A stretch of 64,000 bases of DNA, taken from NCBI RefSeq assembly GCF_016863255.1, contig NZ_BOON01000019.1, positions 124,001 to 188,000 on the forward strand, written 5' to 3'. Made by a program: the position numbers and the translations under genes. Every line of letters starts with the position of its first letter. Position 1 is the first letter of the stretch. The notes under the pieces are model-generated. The model ran no database searches, was not told the DNA's origin, and saw only the letters and a list, made by a program, of their open reading frames with translations. Shown here piece after piece: positions 53,489-62,704 of this stretch. This DNA comes from Planosporangium mesophilum (lineage in GTDB: Bacteria > Actinomycetota > Actinomycetes > Mycobacteriales > Micromonosporaceae).

Positions 53489-53898
53489 TCTACCTCGACT
53501 CCGCCGCCGTGGTGAAGCTCGTCCGCCAGGAGGAACACAGCGGCGAACTCGTCGACTGGCTCAACGCCCACCAGGGCGTTGCACTCGTCTCGTCAGCCCT
53601 GGTCGAGGTGGAGGTACCCAGAGCGCTGCGCCGCTCTGCCCCACAATCCCTCGTCGGCGTACCCGCCGCCATCGGACGACTCTTCCGCCTGGAGATCGAC
53701 GCCACCATCAGAGCCACCGCAGCCGCCTTCCCCCAACCGACACTACGAAGCCTCGACGCCATCCACCTCGCCACCGCACAGGTCCTCGCCAACGAATCCG
53801 GAGCCACCCTCACCGCCTTCGTCACCTACGACCAGCGGCTACTCGCCTCCGCCGAAGCCGCCGGACTCCCCACCGCAAGCCCTGGACAAGCCAGATAA
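53485..53898 (+). CDS. vapC: PIN-domain ribonuclease toxin
   Basis: The 137-residue VapC toxin starts at a GTG overlapping the antitoxin stop. The PIN-domain acidic set is visible: Asp in IYLDSAAVVKL, Glu in LVEVEVPRAL, Asp in SLDAIHLATA and the final FVTYDQRL. These residues coordinate Mg2+ for RNA cleavage, so the toxin looks active. VapC enzymes usually cut tRNA or rRNA, which is notable beside an RNA-repair cluster 5 kb upstream. An insertion sequence begins right behind the stop. Confidence 0.93.
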   Translation: MIYLDSAAVVKLVRQEEHSGELVDWLNAHQGVALVSSALVEVEVPRALRRSAPQSLVGVPAAIGRLFRLEIDATIRATAAAFPQPTLRSLDAIHLATAQVLANESGATLTAFVTYDQRLLASAEAAGLPTASPGQAR

Positions 53899-54928
53899 TT
53901 GCTCAGCTGGTTCCGGCCGTCCAGATACCAGTACGGCCAAAGACGTAGAGATCTTGATTCTCCGTCACGAGAACGCGGTCCTTCGCCGACAGCACCCGGC
54001 GCCGCGGCTGGACTGGGCCGACCGGGCGCTGCTCGCCACGCTGATCAGGCTCCTGCCTCGGGTGTTGACGGCGCATCAACTCGTCACGCCGGCCACGGTC
54101 ATGCGTTGGCATCGGCGGCTGGTCACCCGCCACCGGACCCATACCCACCGGCCCGGACCCCCACCCATCGACCCAGCGGTCGCCGCCTTGGCCGAGCAGA
54201 TGGCCCGAGACAACCCCCGCTGGGGCTACCAGAGAACCCAAGGCGAACTGCTCGGCCTCGGCCACCGCGTGGGCCCCTCCACGATCCGCCGGATCCTCAA
54301 ACGCCTGCGCATACCACCAGCCCCGGCGCGCCGCGACCACACCACCTGGCGAAAGTTCCTGTCCGCCCAGGCGCCGACCATGCTGGCCTGCGACTTCTTC
54401 CATGTCGACTGCGCGCTCACCCTCACCCAGCTGTACGTGTTCTTCGTCCTCGAAGTCGGCAGCCGCTACGTCCATTTCCTCGGCGTCACCGCCAACCCCG
54501 ACGGGACCTCGACCACTCAGCAAACAAGGAACCTGCTCATGGACCTCGGCGAACGAGCCGACCAGTTCACCGTCCTCATCCGCGACCGGGCCGGACAGTT
54601 CACCCAGGCCTTCGACGCCGTCCTCGCCGACGCCGACATCACCGCCTGCAAGATCCCACCGCGCAGCCCGCGCGCCAACGCGTACGCCGAACGGTTCGTA
54701 CTCACCGCCCGCACCGAGGTCACCGACCGCATGCTCATCCTCGGCAAACGACATCTACGCCGAACACTCGGCGAATATGCGCGTCACTACAACGGTCACG
54801 GGCCCCACCGAGCCCTGCAGTTGCAGCCCCCGCGCTCCGCCCGACCCGTCATCGACCCGACCCACGAGCGGATCAGACGCCGCCCCGTCCTCGGCGGAAA
54901 AATCACCGAGTACGAACGGGCCGCATAG
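53899..54928 (+). mobile_element. DDE integrase-type insertion sequence, 5' truncated
   Basis: An integrase-core transposase is readable from DVEILILRHENAVLRRQ to KITEYERAA and a stop at 54928. All three catalytic acids are present: LACDFFHVD, LIRDRAGQF and PRANAYAERFVLTARTEVTD. The first 15-20 residues normally found before DVEILILRH are missing, and no good start codon exists; the sequence begins directly after the vapC stop. I see no clear terminal inverted repeats. It is probably inactive by itself, and it is related to the two remnants around the GH5 gene. Confidence 0.82.
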
Positions 54929-55039
54929 ATACCCAGGTCACCACCGGATCAGTGTTTCGGAACCCCACAACCTCTGCCGTCTCGGCGACACGCGCACGCG
55001 GTGGTGGTCCGGCATCGTCGGACAGGGTAAGGAGAAGTC

Positions 55040-57508
55040 GTGAAGATCGACGTGACTGACCACTTCGTGCATGTCCGGGGCGCCAGCGAGCACAACCTGA
55101 GGAACGTCGACGTCGACATTCCACGGGACGCGATGGTCGCCTTCACCGGGGTCTCCGGTTCGGGCAAGTCCTCGCTCGCCTTCGGCACGCTCTACGCCGA
55201 GGCCCAGCGACGGTACTTCGAGTCCGTCGCGCCGTACGCCCGCCGGCTGCTGCAGCAGGTCGGTGCACCGCACGTACAGGAGATCACCGGGCTGCCCCCA
55301 GCCGTGGCCCTGCATCAGCGTCGCGGGGCGCCCAGCTCGCGGTCGACCGTCGGCACCATCACCACGCTGTCCAACCTGCTGCGGATGCTCTACTCGCGCG
55401 CCGGGACCTACCCGCCGGGGGCCGCACGGCTGGATGCCGAGGCGTTCTCGCCCAACACCGCGGCCGGCGCCTGCCCGCGGTGCCACGGACTGGGTGTCGT
55501 TCACGACGTCACCGAGGACCTGCTCGTCCCGGACCCGTCGCTGAGCATCCGCGACGGCGCGATCGCGGCATGGCCGGGCGCCTGGCAGGGCGCCAACCTG
55601 CGCAGCATCGTGAGCGGTCTGGGGATCGACATCGACAAACCGTGGCGCAAACTCAGGAAGAAGGATCGGGACTGGCTGCTCTACACCGACGAACAGCCGT
55701 CCGTCCTCATCAAGCCCGAGCGTGACCGCATCGACTACGGCTACTACGGGAAGTTCTGGAGTGCCCGCAAGCACGTCATGCACGTCCTCGCCGACTCCAA
55801 GAGCGACCGGATGCGCGACCGGGCGATGCGGTTCGTCCGCAGCGTGCCCTGCCCCATGTGCCACGGCAGCGGCCTGCGCCCGGAGGCGCTCGCGGTGACC
55901 TTCGCCGGTCGCTCCATCGCCGAGGTCAACGCGACGCCCCTCACCGAGTTCGTAGCGCTCCTGCGGCCCGTCGCGGGGCTGTCCGAGGCCGGAGCCGCCA
56001 CGTCGACCGCCCGGTCCGGGGAGACGACCGAGGTCGCGGTCCGGATCTGCGCCGACCTGGTCGCACGCCTCGAGGTGCTGCTCGACCTCGGCCTGGGGTA
56101 CCTCAGCCTCGGGCGCCGCTCGACGACGCTGTCTCCCGGCGAGGCACAGCGCCTGCGAATCGCCACCCAGCTGCGCTCGGGGCTGTTCGGGGTCGTTTAC
56201 GTGCTCGATGAGCCCTCCGCGGGCCTGCACCCGGCCGACGCGGAGCCGCTGTTGGACGTGCTGGAGCGCCTGAAGGCGGCGGGCAACTCGCTGTTCGTCG
56301 TGGAGCACGACATGGACGTCGTACGACGGGCGGACTGGGTCGTCGACATCGGCCCCGGCGCGGGCGAGGGCGGCGGACGTGTGCTGTACAGCGGTCCGGT
56401 CCCCGGCCTCGAGCAGATCAAGGAGTCAGCCACCAGCCGGTACCTGTTCGGACGCGCCAAGCCGCTCGACCATCGCCCCCGGACGCCGCAGGGCTGGCTG
56501 CACCTGCGCGGCGTCTCCCGCCACAACCTGCACGACGTGTCCGTCGACGTACCGCTCTGCGTACTGACAGCGGTGACCGGGGTGTCCGGCTCCGGAAAGT
56601 CGACGCTGGTCACGCAGGTGCTCGCCGAGGTCGTGCGCAGCCACCTCGGGCTGGCACCCGAAGAGCCCGACGAGGCTGAGCTCGAGGTCGACGTGCAGCA
56701 CGCGTCGGGGCTCGAGTCGTTCGACCGGCTGGTCCGGGTCGACCAGCGACCCATCGGCCGCACGCCCCGGTCCAACCTGGCCACGTACACCGGGATGTTC
56801 GACGCGGTGCGCAAGCTGTACGCGGCGACGGACGAGGCGAAGGCGCGTGGGTACACGGCCGGGCGGTTCTCCTTCAACGTCCCGGAGGGGCGGTGCGAGA
56901 CCTGCCAGGGTGAAGGGTTCGTCACGGTCGAACTGCTGTTCCTGCCCGGGACCTACGCACCGTGCCCGACCTGCCACGGCGCGCGGTACAACGCAGAGAC
57001 GCTCGAGGTGACCTACCACGGCAAGAACATCGCGGACGTGCTGGCGATGTCCGTCGACGACGCCGCCAAGTTCCTCACCGACGTCCCGGCTGCCTCCCGG
57101 AGCCTCGAGACGCTCCGCGAGGTGGGGCTGGGGTACCTGCGGCTGGGACAGCCGGCGACGGAGCTCAGCGGTGGTGAAGCCCAGCGCATCAAGCTGGCCA
57201 CCGAGCTGCAGCGAGCCCGCCGCGGCCACGCGCTCTACCTGCTCGACGAACCGACAGCGGGGCTGCACCCTGCGGACATCGCGCTGCTGCTGCGACAGCT
57301 GCACCGGCTCGTCGACGCCGGCAACACGGTCGTCCTGGTCGAGCACGACCTGGACGCGATCACCACCGCCGACTGGGTCATCGATCTTGGCCCGGGCGGC
57401 GGAGACGCGGGCGGCCGGGTCGTCGCCACAGGCCCTCCCACCAAGGTCGCCAAAGCCAAGGGCAGCGCCACCGCGCCCTATCTCGCGTCGCGGCTTGTGC
57501 GCTCCTGA
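55040..57508 (+). CDS. Short UvrA-like ABC protein (class II UvrA/drug-resistance type)
   Basis: The 822-residue protein is a UvrA paralogue of the short class. It has two ABC domains: Walker [10 protein letters not shown] near residue 35 and signature LSPGEAQRL; then GVSGSGKST near 515 with [16 protein letters not shown]. Zinc-binding Cys pairs are kept (CPRCHG, CPMCHG, CETCQG, CPTCHG). Full UvrA has about 950 residues; the missing part usually includes the UvrB-binding region. Such paralogues often serve self-resistance to DNA-binding drugs. The GTG start follows AAGGAGAAG. It stands alone, without an antibiotic cluster in view. Confidence 0.92.
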   Translation: MKIDVTDHFVHVRGASEHNLRNVDVDIPRDAMVAFTGVSGSGKSSLAFGTLYAEAQRRYFESVAPYARRLLQQVGAPHVQEITGLPPAVALHQRRGAPSSRSTVGTITTLSNLLRMLYSRAGTYPPGAARLDAEAFSPNTAAGACPRCHGLGVVHDVTEDLLVPDPSLSIRDGAIAAWPGAWQGANLRSIVSGLGIDIDKPWRKLRKKDRDWLLYTDEQPSVLIKPERDRIDYGYYGKFWSARKHVMHVLADSKSDRMRDRAMRFVRSVPCPMCHGSGLRPEALAVTFAGRSIAEVNATPLTEFVALLRPVAGLSEAGAATSTARSGETTEVAVRICADLVARLEVLLDLGLGYLSLGRRSTTLSPGEAQRLRIATQLRSGLFGVVYVLDEPSAGLHPADAEPLLDVLERLKAAGNSLFVVEHDMDVVRRADWVVDIGPGAGEGGGRVLYSGPVPGLEQIKESATSRYLFGRAKPLDHRPRTPQGWLHLRGVSRHNLHDVSVDVPLCVLTAVTGVSGSGKSTLVTQVLAEVVRSHLGLAPEEPDEAELEVDVQHASGLESFDRLVRVDQRPIGRTPRSNLATYTGMFDAVRKLYAATDEAKARGYTAGRFSFNVPEGRCETCQGEGFVTVELLFLPGTYAPCPTCHGARYNAETLEVTYHGKNIADVLAMSVDDAAKFLTDVPAASRSLETLREVGLGYLRLGQPATELSGGEAQRIKLATELQRARRGHALYLLDEPTAGLHPADIALLLRQLHRLVDAGNTVVLVEHDLDAITTADWVIDLGPGGGDAGGRVVATGPPTKVAKAKGSATAPYLASRLVRS

Positions 57509-57660
57509 GCGGTCACCGCGCGCCTCGCGGCTTCTTATCTACTGGTGCTACGACCGCAGCCCGGCCAGATGAGGGCGAAGCTGACCGATCCCGGGCCGCG
57601 CGACGTGGGCCTGGGCGCAAACGAGCCGCTTCGACAACGAGGTGTGCCTACGCTGAGCCC

Positions 57661-58452
57661 GTGACGGAGGCAGATCCGCTGGAGGTGGCCGCCTGGCAAA
57701 TGGCGGTCGGAAGACTCGCATCCGATGATTTGCCCGAGATCGCGACCGAGGCGCTTGTCCGGGGTCTCGATAGTCCTACCCTCCGCGTTCTCGCCGGGCA
57801 GGCACGGTGGGATGTCCGAGACTCGTCGGACCTGTTCCGCGTTGCTCTGGACGAACTCGGCATCGAGCTTCCCAATGCTGACCAGGCGCAGTGGCACCTA
57901 ACCCGTCGTACCGCGGGCGAAATCGTGGCCGGACGTATCACGGCCGCTCGCGGAGCCAACGAGCTCTGGCTGGCGTATCAAAAGGTGCGGGACAACGGGG
58001 ACCTGCGGATCTTTGTGGGCTTGGCGTCAACGCTGGACGATCACCCCGAGGACGCGGAGCAACTCGAGGCCGACATAGTCGCGGCTGCGCGAGAACTGCT
58101 GGATCGGCCAGCACCTCGACGCTGGATCAAGCTAATGGCCGCTCGGGGACGATCTCCGCTCACTCAGACGATGGGTCCCGACGACATCGAGGTTGATCCC
58201 GAGGCTCTGCGACTCAGCGACCGCCTGCGTTCCGACCTCGCGCAGTGGAAAGCCTATTTCGAGGCCATGCTGTCGGGTTGGCCAGCGTCGGGTGGATTCG
58301 ATTCGGAACACGACGCCGAGAGATTTGTAGCCGCCGGCCAGCGACTCGTCTTGCAACTTCAAGACGAACTCGGAGCCAGTTACCACGTGGAGTACATGCC
58401 AGAGCCAATTCGTTCCCCGGGAGTGAAACTGCGCGCGCGGTCGAACCAGTAA
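57661..58452 (+). CDS. Hypothetical two-part protein
   Basis: The 263-residue protein (GTG start) appears to have two soluble parts. About 1-150 is acidic and helical (VAAWQMAVGRLASDDLPEIA). About 175-263 reads like a separate small domain (LRSDLAQWKAYFEAMLSGWP, then QRLVLQLQDELGASYHVEYM). Both parts resemble small actinobacterial proteins encoded separately elsewhere, so this may be a fusion. No signal peptide, membrane segment or catalytic motif is visible. Function unknown. Confidence 0.7.
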   Translation: MTEADPLEVAAWQMAVGRLASDDLPEIATEALVRGLDSPTLRVLAGQARWDVRDSSDLFRVALDELGIELPNADQAQWHLTRRTAGEIVAGRITAARGANELWLAYQKVRDNGDLRIFVGLASTLDDHPEDAEQLEADIVAAARELLDRPAPRRWIKLMAARGRSPLTQTMGPDDIEVDPEALRLSDRLRSDLAQWKAYFEAMLSGWPASGGFDSEHDAERFVAAGQRLVLQLQDELGASYHVEYMPEPIRSPGVKLRARSNQ

Positions 58453-58613
58453 TCGACCGCTCATCGGCATGACCGCGCGACTTGTGGCAGATCCGGACGT
58501 TGAGCGTTGGCCTAGATCGAGGAGATCATGCGGATCGGTCGGCCTGCGCATCCGGATCCCGGAAGCGTCGAATAGGCGATCGGCTACTGAACGCGTCTCA
58601 TGTAGGGGCGTGT

Positions 58614-59015
58614 CTAGGCGGTGAGGGGTGTACGGCGGGCCGTGACCTTGCGGTAAGCAATTCGCCAGCCGCCAGGTCCGCGTTGGACGATGTCGTCATA
58701 CACGACGCTGCCGCTTGACCCGTCAGCTTGAATGCCGATGCCCTTAGACCGCACCTGTACGGCGTGTTCGTCCATTTCGGTGAGGATGACGTTCGTGACG
58801 TGATGGCCAACTGGATTGCGGTCGCCCAGGGCGATCGCAGCATCGCGTATCGCCTCTATCCCCTGTAGTGGGCCGAGACCGAAGTCTCCCAAGTCATAAA
58901 CGACCTCCGGAGAGAACAGCTCGTCCAGCCGGTCGAGTTCACCTGCATCCATCAGGTGCCCATGCAGAGCGATGAGATCGTTGATCGCGATCCGGTCTTC
59001 AGCTGATATCGCCAT
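58614..59015 (-). CDS. SnoaL-like/NTF2-fold protein
   Basis: The 133-residue protein has the SnoaL-like NTF2 fold: EDRIAINDLIALHGHLMDAG, then FSPEVVYDLGDFG, HHVTNVILTE and the closing GGWRIAYRKVTARRTP. The ATG at 59015 follows GGGAGA; a TTG 15 bases earlier is an alternative. Members are cyclases, hydrolases or ketosteroid-isomerase-like enzymes or just binding proteins; the Asp/His pair normally used in catalysis is only partly clear. Single gene, unrelated neighbours. Confidence 0.88.
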   Translation of the reverse strand: MAISAEDRIAINDLIALHGHLMDAGELDRLDELFSPEVVYDLGDFGLGPLQGIEAIRDAAIALGDRNPVGHHVTNVILTEMDEHAVQVRSKGIGIQADGSSGSVVYDDIVQRGPGGWRIAYRKVTARRTPLTA

Positions 59016-59319
59016 CCCAGGCTCTCCCAACCTCTTGTGCCGACCGATCGCCTGTGATCATTGCAGATTCGCTTCTGCGCGGGCTTGGCACGAGGAACTG
59101 TCCGAGCGCTGGACCTCGCGACCGCCCCCTTACGAGGTTGTTGGTGCAACCCTGCGCAGCGGCTGACCGTGCCCGAGATCTGCCGCCTGTCTACCAGGTT
59201 GCTTGACGCCCTGGGCACGGCCGCAGACATGTATTGCACTGATCTACCGGGCGTTGCGGCACCAGAGGCGGCCCTCTACCGGCGACGCACCGGATTCGGC
59301 GCCGGCCCGTAGCTGCGGT
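59016..59319. other. Gene-free stretch
   Basis: About 300 bp between two minus-strand genes. It should hold the promoter of the SnoaL-like gene; I see no convincing coding sequence or repeat. Confidence 0.4.
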
Positions 59320-60141
59320 TTACGGCTCACCCAGACGGCGCCACAGGGCACGGGTGTGCACCAGGGCGAAGCCGAGACGTTGCAGGTTGGCCTGGCTCGG
59401 GGAACTGAACGCGGTGGTCACCACCACCGACTGCCCGGACATCGCCGCTGCATCCTGCAGGCGACGCCGGATCAGGGCGCTTTGGCATCCGTGGCCCCTC
59501 ATCCCGGGCAGCGTCGCGGCGCCGGCAAAATAGCAGTGCTGTCCCGTCGTGTAGAGCCCCGCGGCTGCGGCCGGGCGCCCGTCGAGATAGGCCAGGTACC
59601 GGCGCAGGTGCGGCGACCGGTGCTCGATCGTCATCATCGCTCGCTGGATCTGCGCCGCCGGCCCACCCAGCTCGTATCCCTCGAACAGGGTGTCGAGGTA
59701 CACCGTGTCATCGCTCTCGACCTCGCGCACCTGAACGTGCGGATCCGGGGCGTTCGCCCACGAGGAGGCGTCCACCGGGGCGACGAGCGTAGCCCCCACC
59801 TCCGCCGCATAGAAGCCAGCCCCGGCCAGATTCCGGCCCAACCGTGCCGAGGCGTCACCCGCCCACACCTCGATACGGGGCGGCACGCCCGCCTGGGCGA
59901 AGAAGTCACAGATGGCTGCTAAGTGCCCGGCGTCGTCCAGGTTGAAGCCCCGTGCCTTGTTGTAGGCGGGGTGCCCGGGAAGTGCAGCCAACCGGGTCAC
60001 GGTGGTGCGTCCGAAGCGACCTCGCGCCGCACCCAAGCCACAGTTCCGGCCAGCTCGCGCGAAGTCGCCGTCCAGCTTGTCGGTGATGACCGCCTCAATC
60101 GACTCAGCGCGCTGTCCCACACCGGTCATCCTGCCCCACAT
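59320..60141 (-). CDS. GNAT acetyltransferase
   Basis: The 273-residue protein carries a C-terminal GNAT domain. LDGRPAAAAGLYTTGQHCYF forms the core strands; AGAATLPGMRGHGCQSALI is the acetyl-CoA loop; NLQRLGFALVHTRALW ends it. The N-terminal half is a degenerate GNAT-like partner, as in many two-domain actinobacterial members. Substrate unknown. ATG 60141 or the ATG four codons later may be the start. Confidence 0.88.
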   Translation of the reverse strand: MWGRMTGVGQRAESIEAVITDKLDGDFARAGRNCGLGAARGRFGRTTVTRLAALPGHPAYNKARGFNLDDAGHLAAICDFFAQAGVPPRIEVWAGDASARLGRNLAGAGFYAAEVGATLVAPVDASSWANAPDPHVQVREVESDDTVYLDTLFEGYELGGPAAQIQRAMMTIEHRSPHLRRYLAYLDGRPAAAAGLYTTGQHCYFAGAATLPGMRGHGCQSALIRRRLQDAAAMSGQSVVVTTAFSSPSQANLQRLGFALVHTRALWRRLGEP

Positions 60142-60521
60142 GGCATTACTGAGCGATCGCCACCACCGATCCGCGGCAGCGCGAGCTCAGATCACGAACC
60201 GAGGGCGCCGTGTTAGCCGTACTCATCCGGCTGCGATTACACCAACGACCTCGTACGGGGGCGACCGCTGGGCTTGATCATCGCGGAATGCATGGTGCTC
60301 GGATCAAGTGCAACGACTGCTCGCTAACGCACTCTTCTCGACATGACCGTGCACCGTGGCCAGCACTGCGAACGCGCGACCCGTGCACTGTCGATGAGCC
60401 AATCGCGGCCCTCAACCGAGCTCAGATCGCGGATGTTGTGCGACATCGAGCACCGGATCCATCAGCCGACGTTTCTCAAGAACGCCTTCGCGCTGGTCGC
60501 GCCAATGTGGTTGGTCTGGCG
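60142..60521. other. Gene-free stretch
   Basis: About 380 bp with slightly lower G+C than the surroundings and no supported gene on either strand. No repeat or hairpin stands out. Confidence 0.4.
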
Positions 60522-60863
60522 TCAGTCGGTGAGGCCGGCAATGGCTCGCAGCGCCACGACATGCTTCTCGTACGCCGCTATCCCTTCGCCGGTCAGTGAC
60601 AGCCAGGTACGCGGTCGCCGGCCGACGCGCCCCTTCTCCACGTAGACGTAGCCCGCCTTCTCCAGCAGTGCGACCTGCTTGGAGAGCATCGCGTCGCTGA
60701 TCTCCACACTGTCGCGCACCGCGGCGAACTCAGCGCGCTGAACGCCAGCGAGCGCGGCGACGATCGAGAACCGGACCGCGTGGGTCAGCAGCTCGTCCAG
60801 ATCGCGGCGCGGATGGGTGAGGTCTCCCGCACGCCCGCCATCGCTGTCGCGTCCGTGGCTCAT
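60522..60863 (-). CDS. Winged-helix (MarR-like) transcriptional regulator
   Basis: The 113-residue regulator is a single winged helix: AVRFSIVAALAGVQRAEFAA, then VEISDAMLSKQVALLEKAGY and the basic wing VEKGRVGRRPRTWLSLT. It is of the short type that lacks a ligand domain and usually sits next to a small membrane protein. The ATG at 60863 overlaps the stop of that membrane gene. The strong inverted repeat upstream of the pair is its probable operator. Confidence 0.9.
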   Translation of the reverse strand: MSHGRDSDGGRAGDLTHPRRDLDELLTHAVRFSIVAALAGVQRAEFAAVRDSVEISDAMLSKQVALLEKAGYVYVEKGRVGRRPRTWLSLTGEGIAAYEKHVVALRAIAGLTD

Positions 60864-61282
60864 GCGCGCCGCTCCCGCAACGCTCCGATGAGCATGGGCA
60901 GTGCGACTATTGCGCCGGCGGGCAGCCAGTATGCCAAGTCCCCCACTGTCTTGTCGGTGCCCAGTGCCAGTGCCACGCCGTAGAAGGCAAAGCTGCCGGT
61001 CCAGTACGGGCTGATGCGCTGGCGTGTTCCGGCAAGGTGGGCGAGGCGGCGGCGCTCCCACACCGTCATGGCCACGGCCAGCGCCACCCACGCCACGAAG
61101 ACGGCGCTCTTCAACAGCTTCGACTCGGTGAGGCCGACGGCAGCCGTGACCAGACCGATGCCAACCCCGAAGACGGTGAGTTTTGTGCTCGCCCAGCGCG
61201 CCCGTGTCTGCAGCCGTTGAGACGCGCTGGCGGCGGAGCGTATCGCGTCACGGGCAGCTTCGGGTGTCATCTCGTCATGCAT
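60860..61282 (-). CDS. Four-helix membrane protein partnered with the regulator
   Basis: The 140-residue product has four hydrophobic segments: about 35-52 (LTVFGVGIGLVTAAVGL), 58-76, 95-112 and 116-132. The N-terminal stretch is helical and soluble (MTPEAARDAIRSAASASQRL). The ATG at 61282 lies 5 nt behind an 18-bp inverted repeat. Regulator and membrane protein pairs of this type are common in actinobacteria, but their job is unknown. Confidence 0.82.
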   Translation of the reverse strand: MHDEMTPEAARDAIRSAASASQRLQTRARWASTKLTVFGVGIGLVTAAVGLTESKLLKSAVFVAWVALAVAMTVWERRRLAHLAGTRQRISPYWTGSFAFYGVALALGTDKTVGDLAYWLPAGAIVALPMLIGALRERRA

Positions 61283-61287
61283 GCGTA

Positions 61288-61334
61288 CCACTCTGGCATC
61301 TACTTTCCACATTGGCAAGTAGATGCCAGAGTGG
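61288..61334. promoter_or_regulatory. 18-bp perfect inverted repeat upstream of the regulator operon
   Basis: Arms CCACTCTGGCATCTACTT and its exact complement enclose an 11-nt centre and end 5 nt before the operon's first ATG. Within it, TACTT and AAGTA arms give a core palindrome. The position suits an autoregulatory operator for the winged-helix protein; a hairpin in the leader mRNA is an alternative. Confidence 0.8.
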
Positions 61335-61434
61335 ATAATTACATCGACTGACACGGTGAGCCGATGCAAGGCGCACTCTGGAGCCCTTCACGACGTGCGC
61401 GCAAAGATTCCGCAGTGCCAACGCGCGCGCCGCG

Positions 61435-62235
61435 TCAGTGCGGCGGATGCTGCATGTACTCGCTGGTGGCCTGCTGGGCCGCGCACCCACCCTCGCCAGG
61501 CTCGAGCTGCACCGATTGGGGGCGCCAGACCCTAACCCCTGTCGGCGTGCGCAGCGCCATGACGCAGTCGTAGCGCCCGCCGTGCAGCGCCACGGCCACC
61601 CCGCCCGAGTACGCCGTTACGTCGCGGACGATTCCGGACGGCAGGGTGAGCGCGGCCACCGCGGCGCGGACCTTGGCCTCGTCCACCGGCGTGCTGGCCA
61701 GTGCCGTCTGGAGGGTCTGGTCGGTGTCGCCGGGTAGCGCCGGGTCGACAGGCGTGTTGATCGGTGCGTTCCCGGGGCAGGCGACCGAACCGCGCACGGT
61801 CTGCCCAGGATCCCGGTTCCAGACCAGCCGGTAGCACACGGGCACGTCGACCCAGCCGTCCGCGTGCTTGTCGCGGCCCATCTTCGGGGCCCGCCCGTGC
61901 ACTCGGATCACGAGCGTGACGCCGTCGTCCGCGTTGCGGTAGGTGCCGTGGACGCTCATCACGTCGACGCCCTTGATCTGGCTGGCGGCGTGCAGGTAGT
62001 CCGGCGCGCGGTAGACCGAGTGCCGCTCTATTTGGTCGGCCGCCTCGCGCGCGTGCTGGTCGGCGTCGGCCCTGCCCTGCGCGGTCGCGTCATAGGCCGG
62101 CTGCTCCGCCGCGAAGTGCCCGCATCCGGCCAGTGCCGTGCACACCAGTGCCGTGACCATCGATACCCGGCACACCATTGCCCATGCGGGGGCGCCCCGC
62201 CCGCCCACCGTTCCCCGTGGTTGCATGGACATCAT
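61435..62235 (-). CDS. Putative lipoprotein
   Basis: The 266-residue protein has a long basic N-terminus, a hydrophobic stretch and a lipobox ending LAGC (about residues 18-38), so it is probably a membrane-anchored lipoprotein. The outer part has two Cys (VPVCYRLVW, VACPGN) and a beta-rich body (VTLVIRVHG, YSGGVAVALHGGRYDCVM). Family not recognised. The TGG/ATG context allows starts at 62235 or two codons later. No operon partner. Confidence 0.78.
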   Translation of the reverse strand: MMSMQPRGTVGGRGAPAWAMVCRVSMVTALVCTALAGCGHFAAEQPAYDATAQGRADADQHAREAADQIERHSVYRAPDYLHAASQIKGVDVMSVHGTYRNADDGVTLVIRVHGRAPKMGRDKHADGWVDVPVCYRLVWNRDPGQTVRGSVACPGNAPINTPVDPALPGDTDQTLQTALASTPVDEAKVRAAVAALTLPSGIVRDVTAYSGGVAVALHGGRYDCVMALRTPTGVRVWRPQSVQLEPGEGGCAAQQATSEYMQHPPH

Positions 62236-62704
62236 CCTGGCGGCATCGCGGCGGATGCGCTGCCCCGGCCGGTGTCACCAGCAGCGCACCACCTACGCAC
62301 CACGGCGATGTGAGCTATCCACCCGGGCAGCGGGTGTCTCCGCCGCTGCGCTCGATGCTCTTCCACTGCCCGCTGTCGCGCTGGATCCGCCTTGCTGACC
62401 GCCCACATTCCGCCCGCGGTGGCGGGTAACGCTTCGTTTGGAGCGGCGGCCCTCACTTGGCTGTACTGATTCAGCCTCGGTAGTGCTGGATCGGTCGCGG
62501 ACGTCCGATCACCCTCCGATCACCACGGCCCCGCCATCGCGTTGCGTAGTCCGCCGCCGAAATCGCTGGTCCTGCGACCGATGCAAGCCAGAACGCCAGG
62601 CGTGTTCTGATTCGTAGCCCGGGTAGTGGTGCGCTGCTCCTGCGCTCACCCCGGCCCGCTGCCCACGCCTGCTCAAAACCGTCGTGGACACGGCTATTGT
62701 CCGG
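62236..62704. other. Gene-free stretch
   Basis: About 470 bp between the lipoprotein start and the LysR stop. Several short frames exist on both strands but none shows a protein-like pattern. It should contain the lipoprotein promoter. Confidence 0.4.

Noticed and set aside
55040-57508. Housekeeping UvrA
   Set aside because: The protein is about 130 residues shorter than canonical UvrA and its sequence follows the short class-II type.
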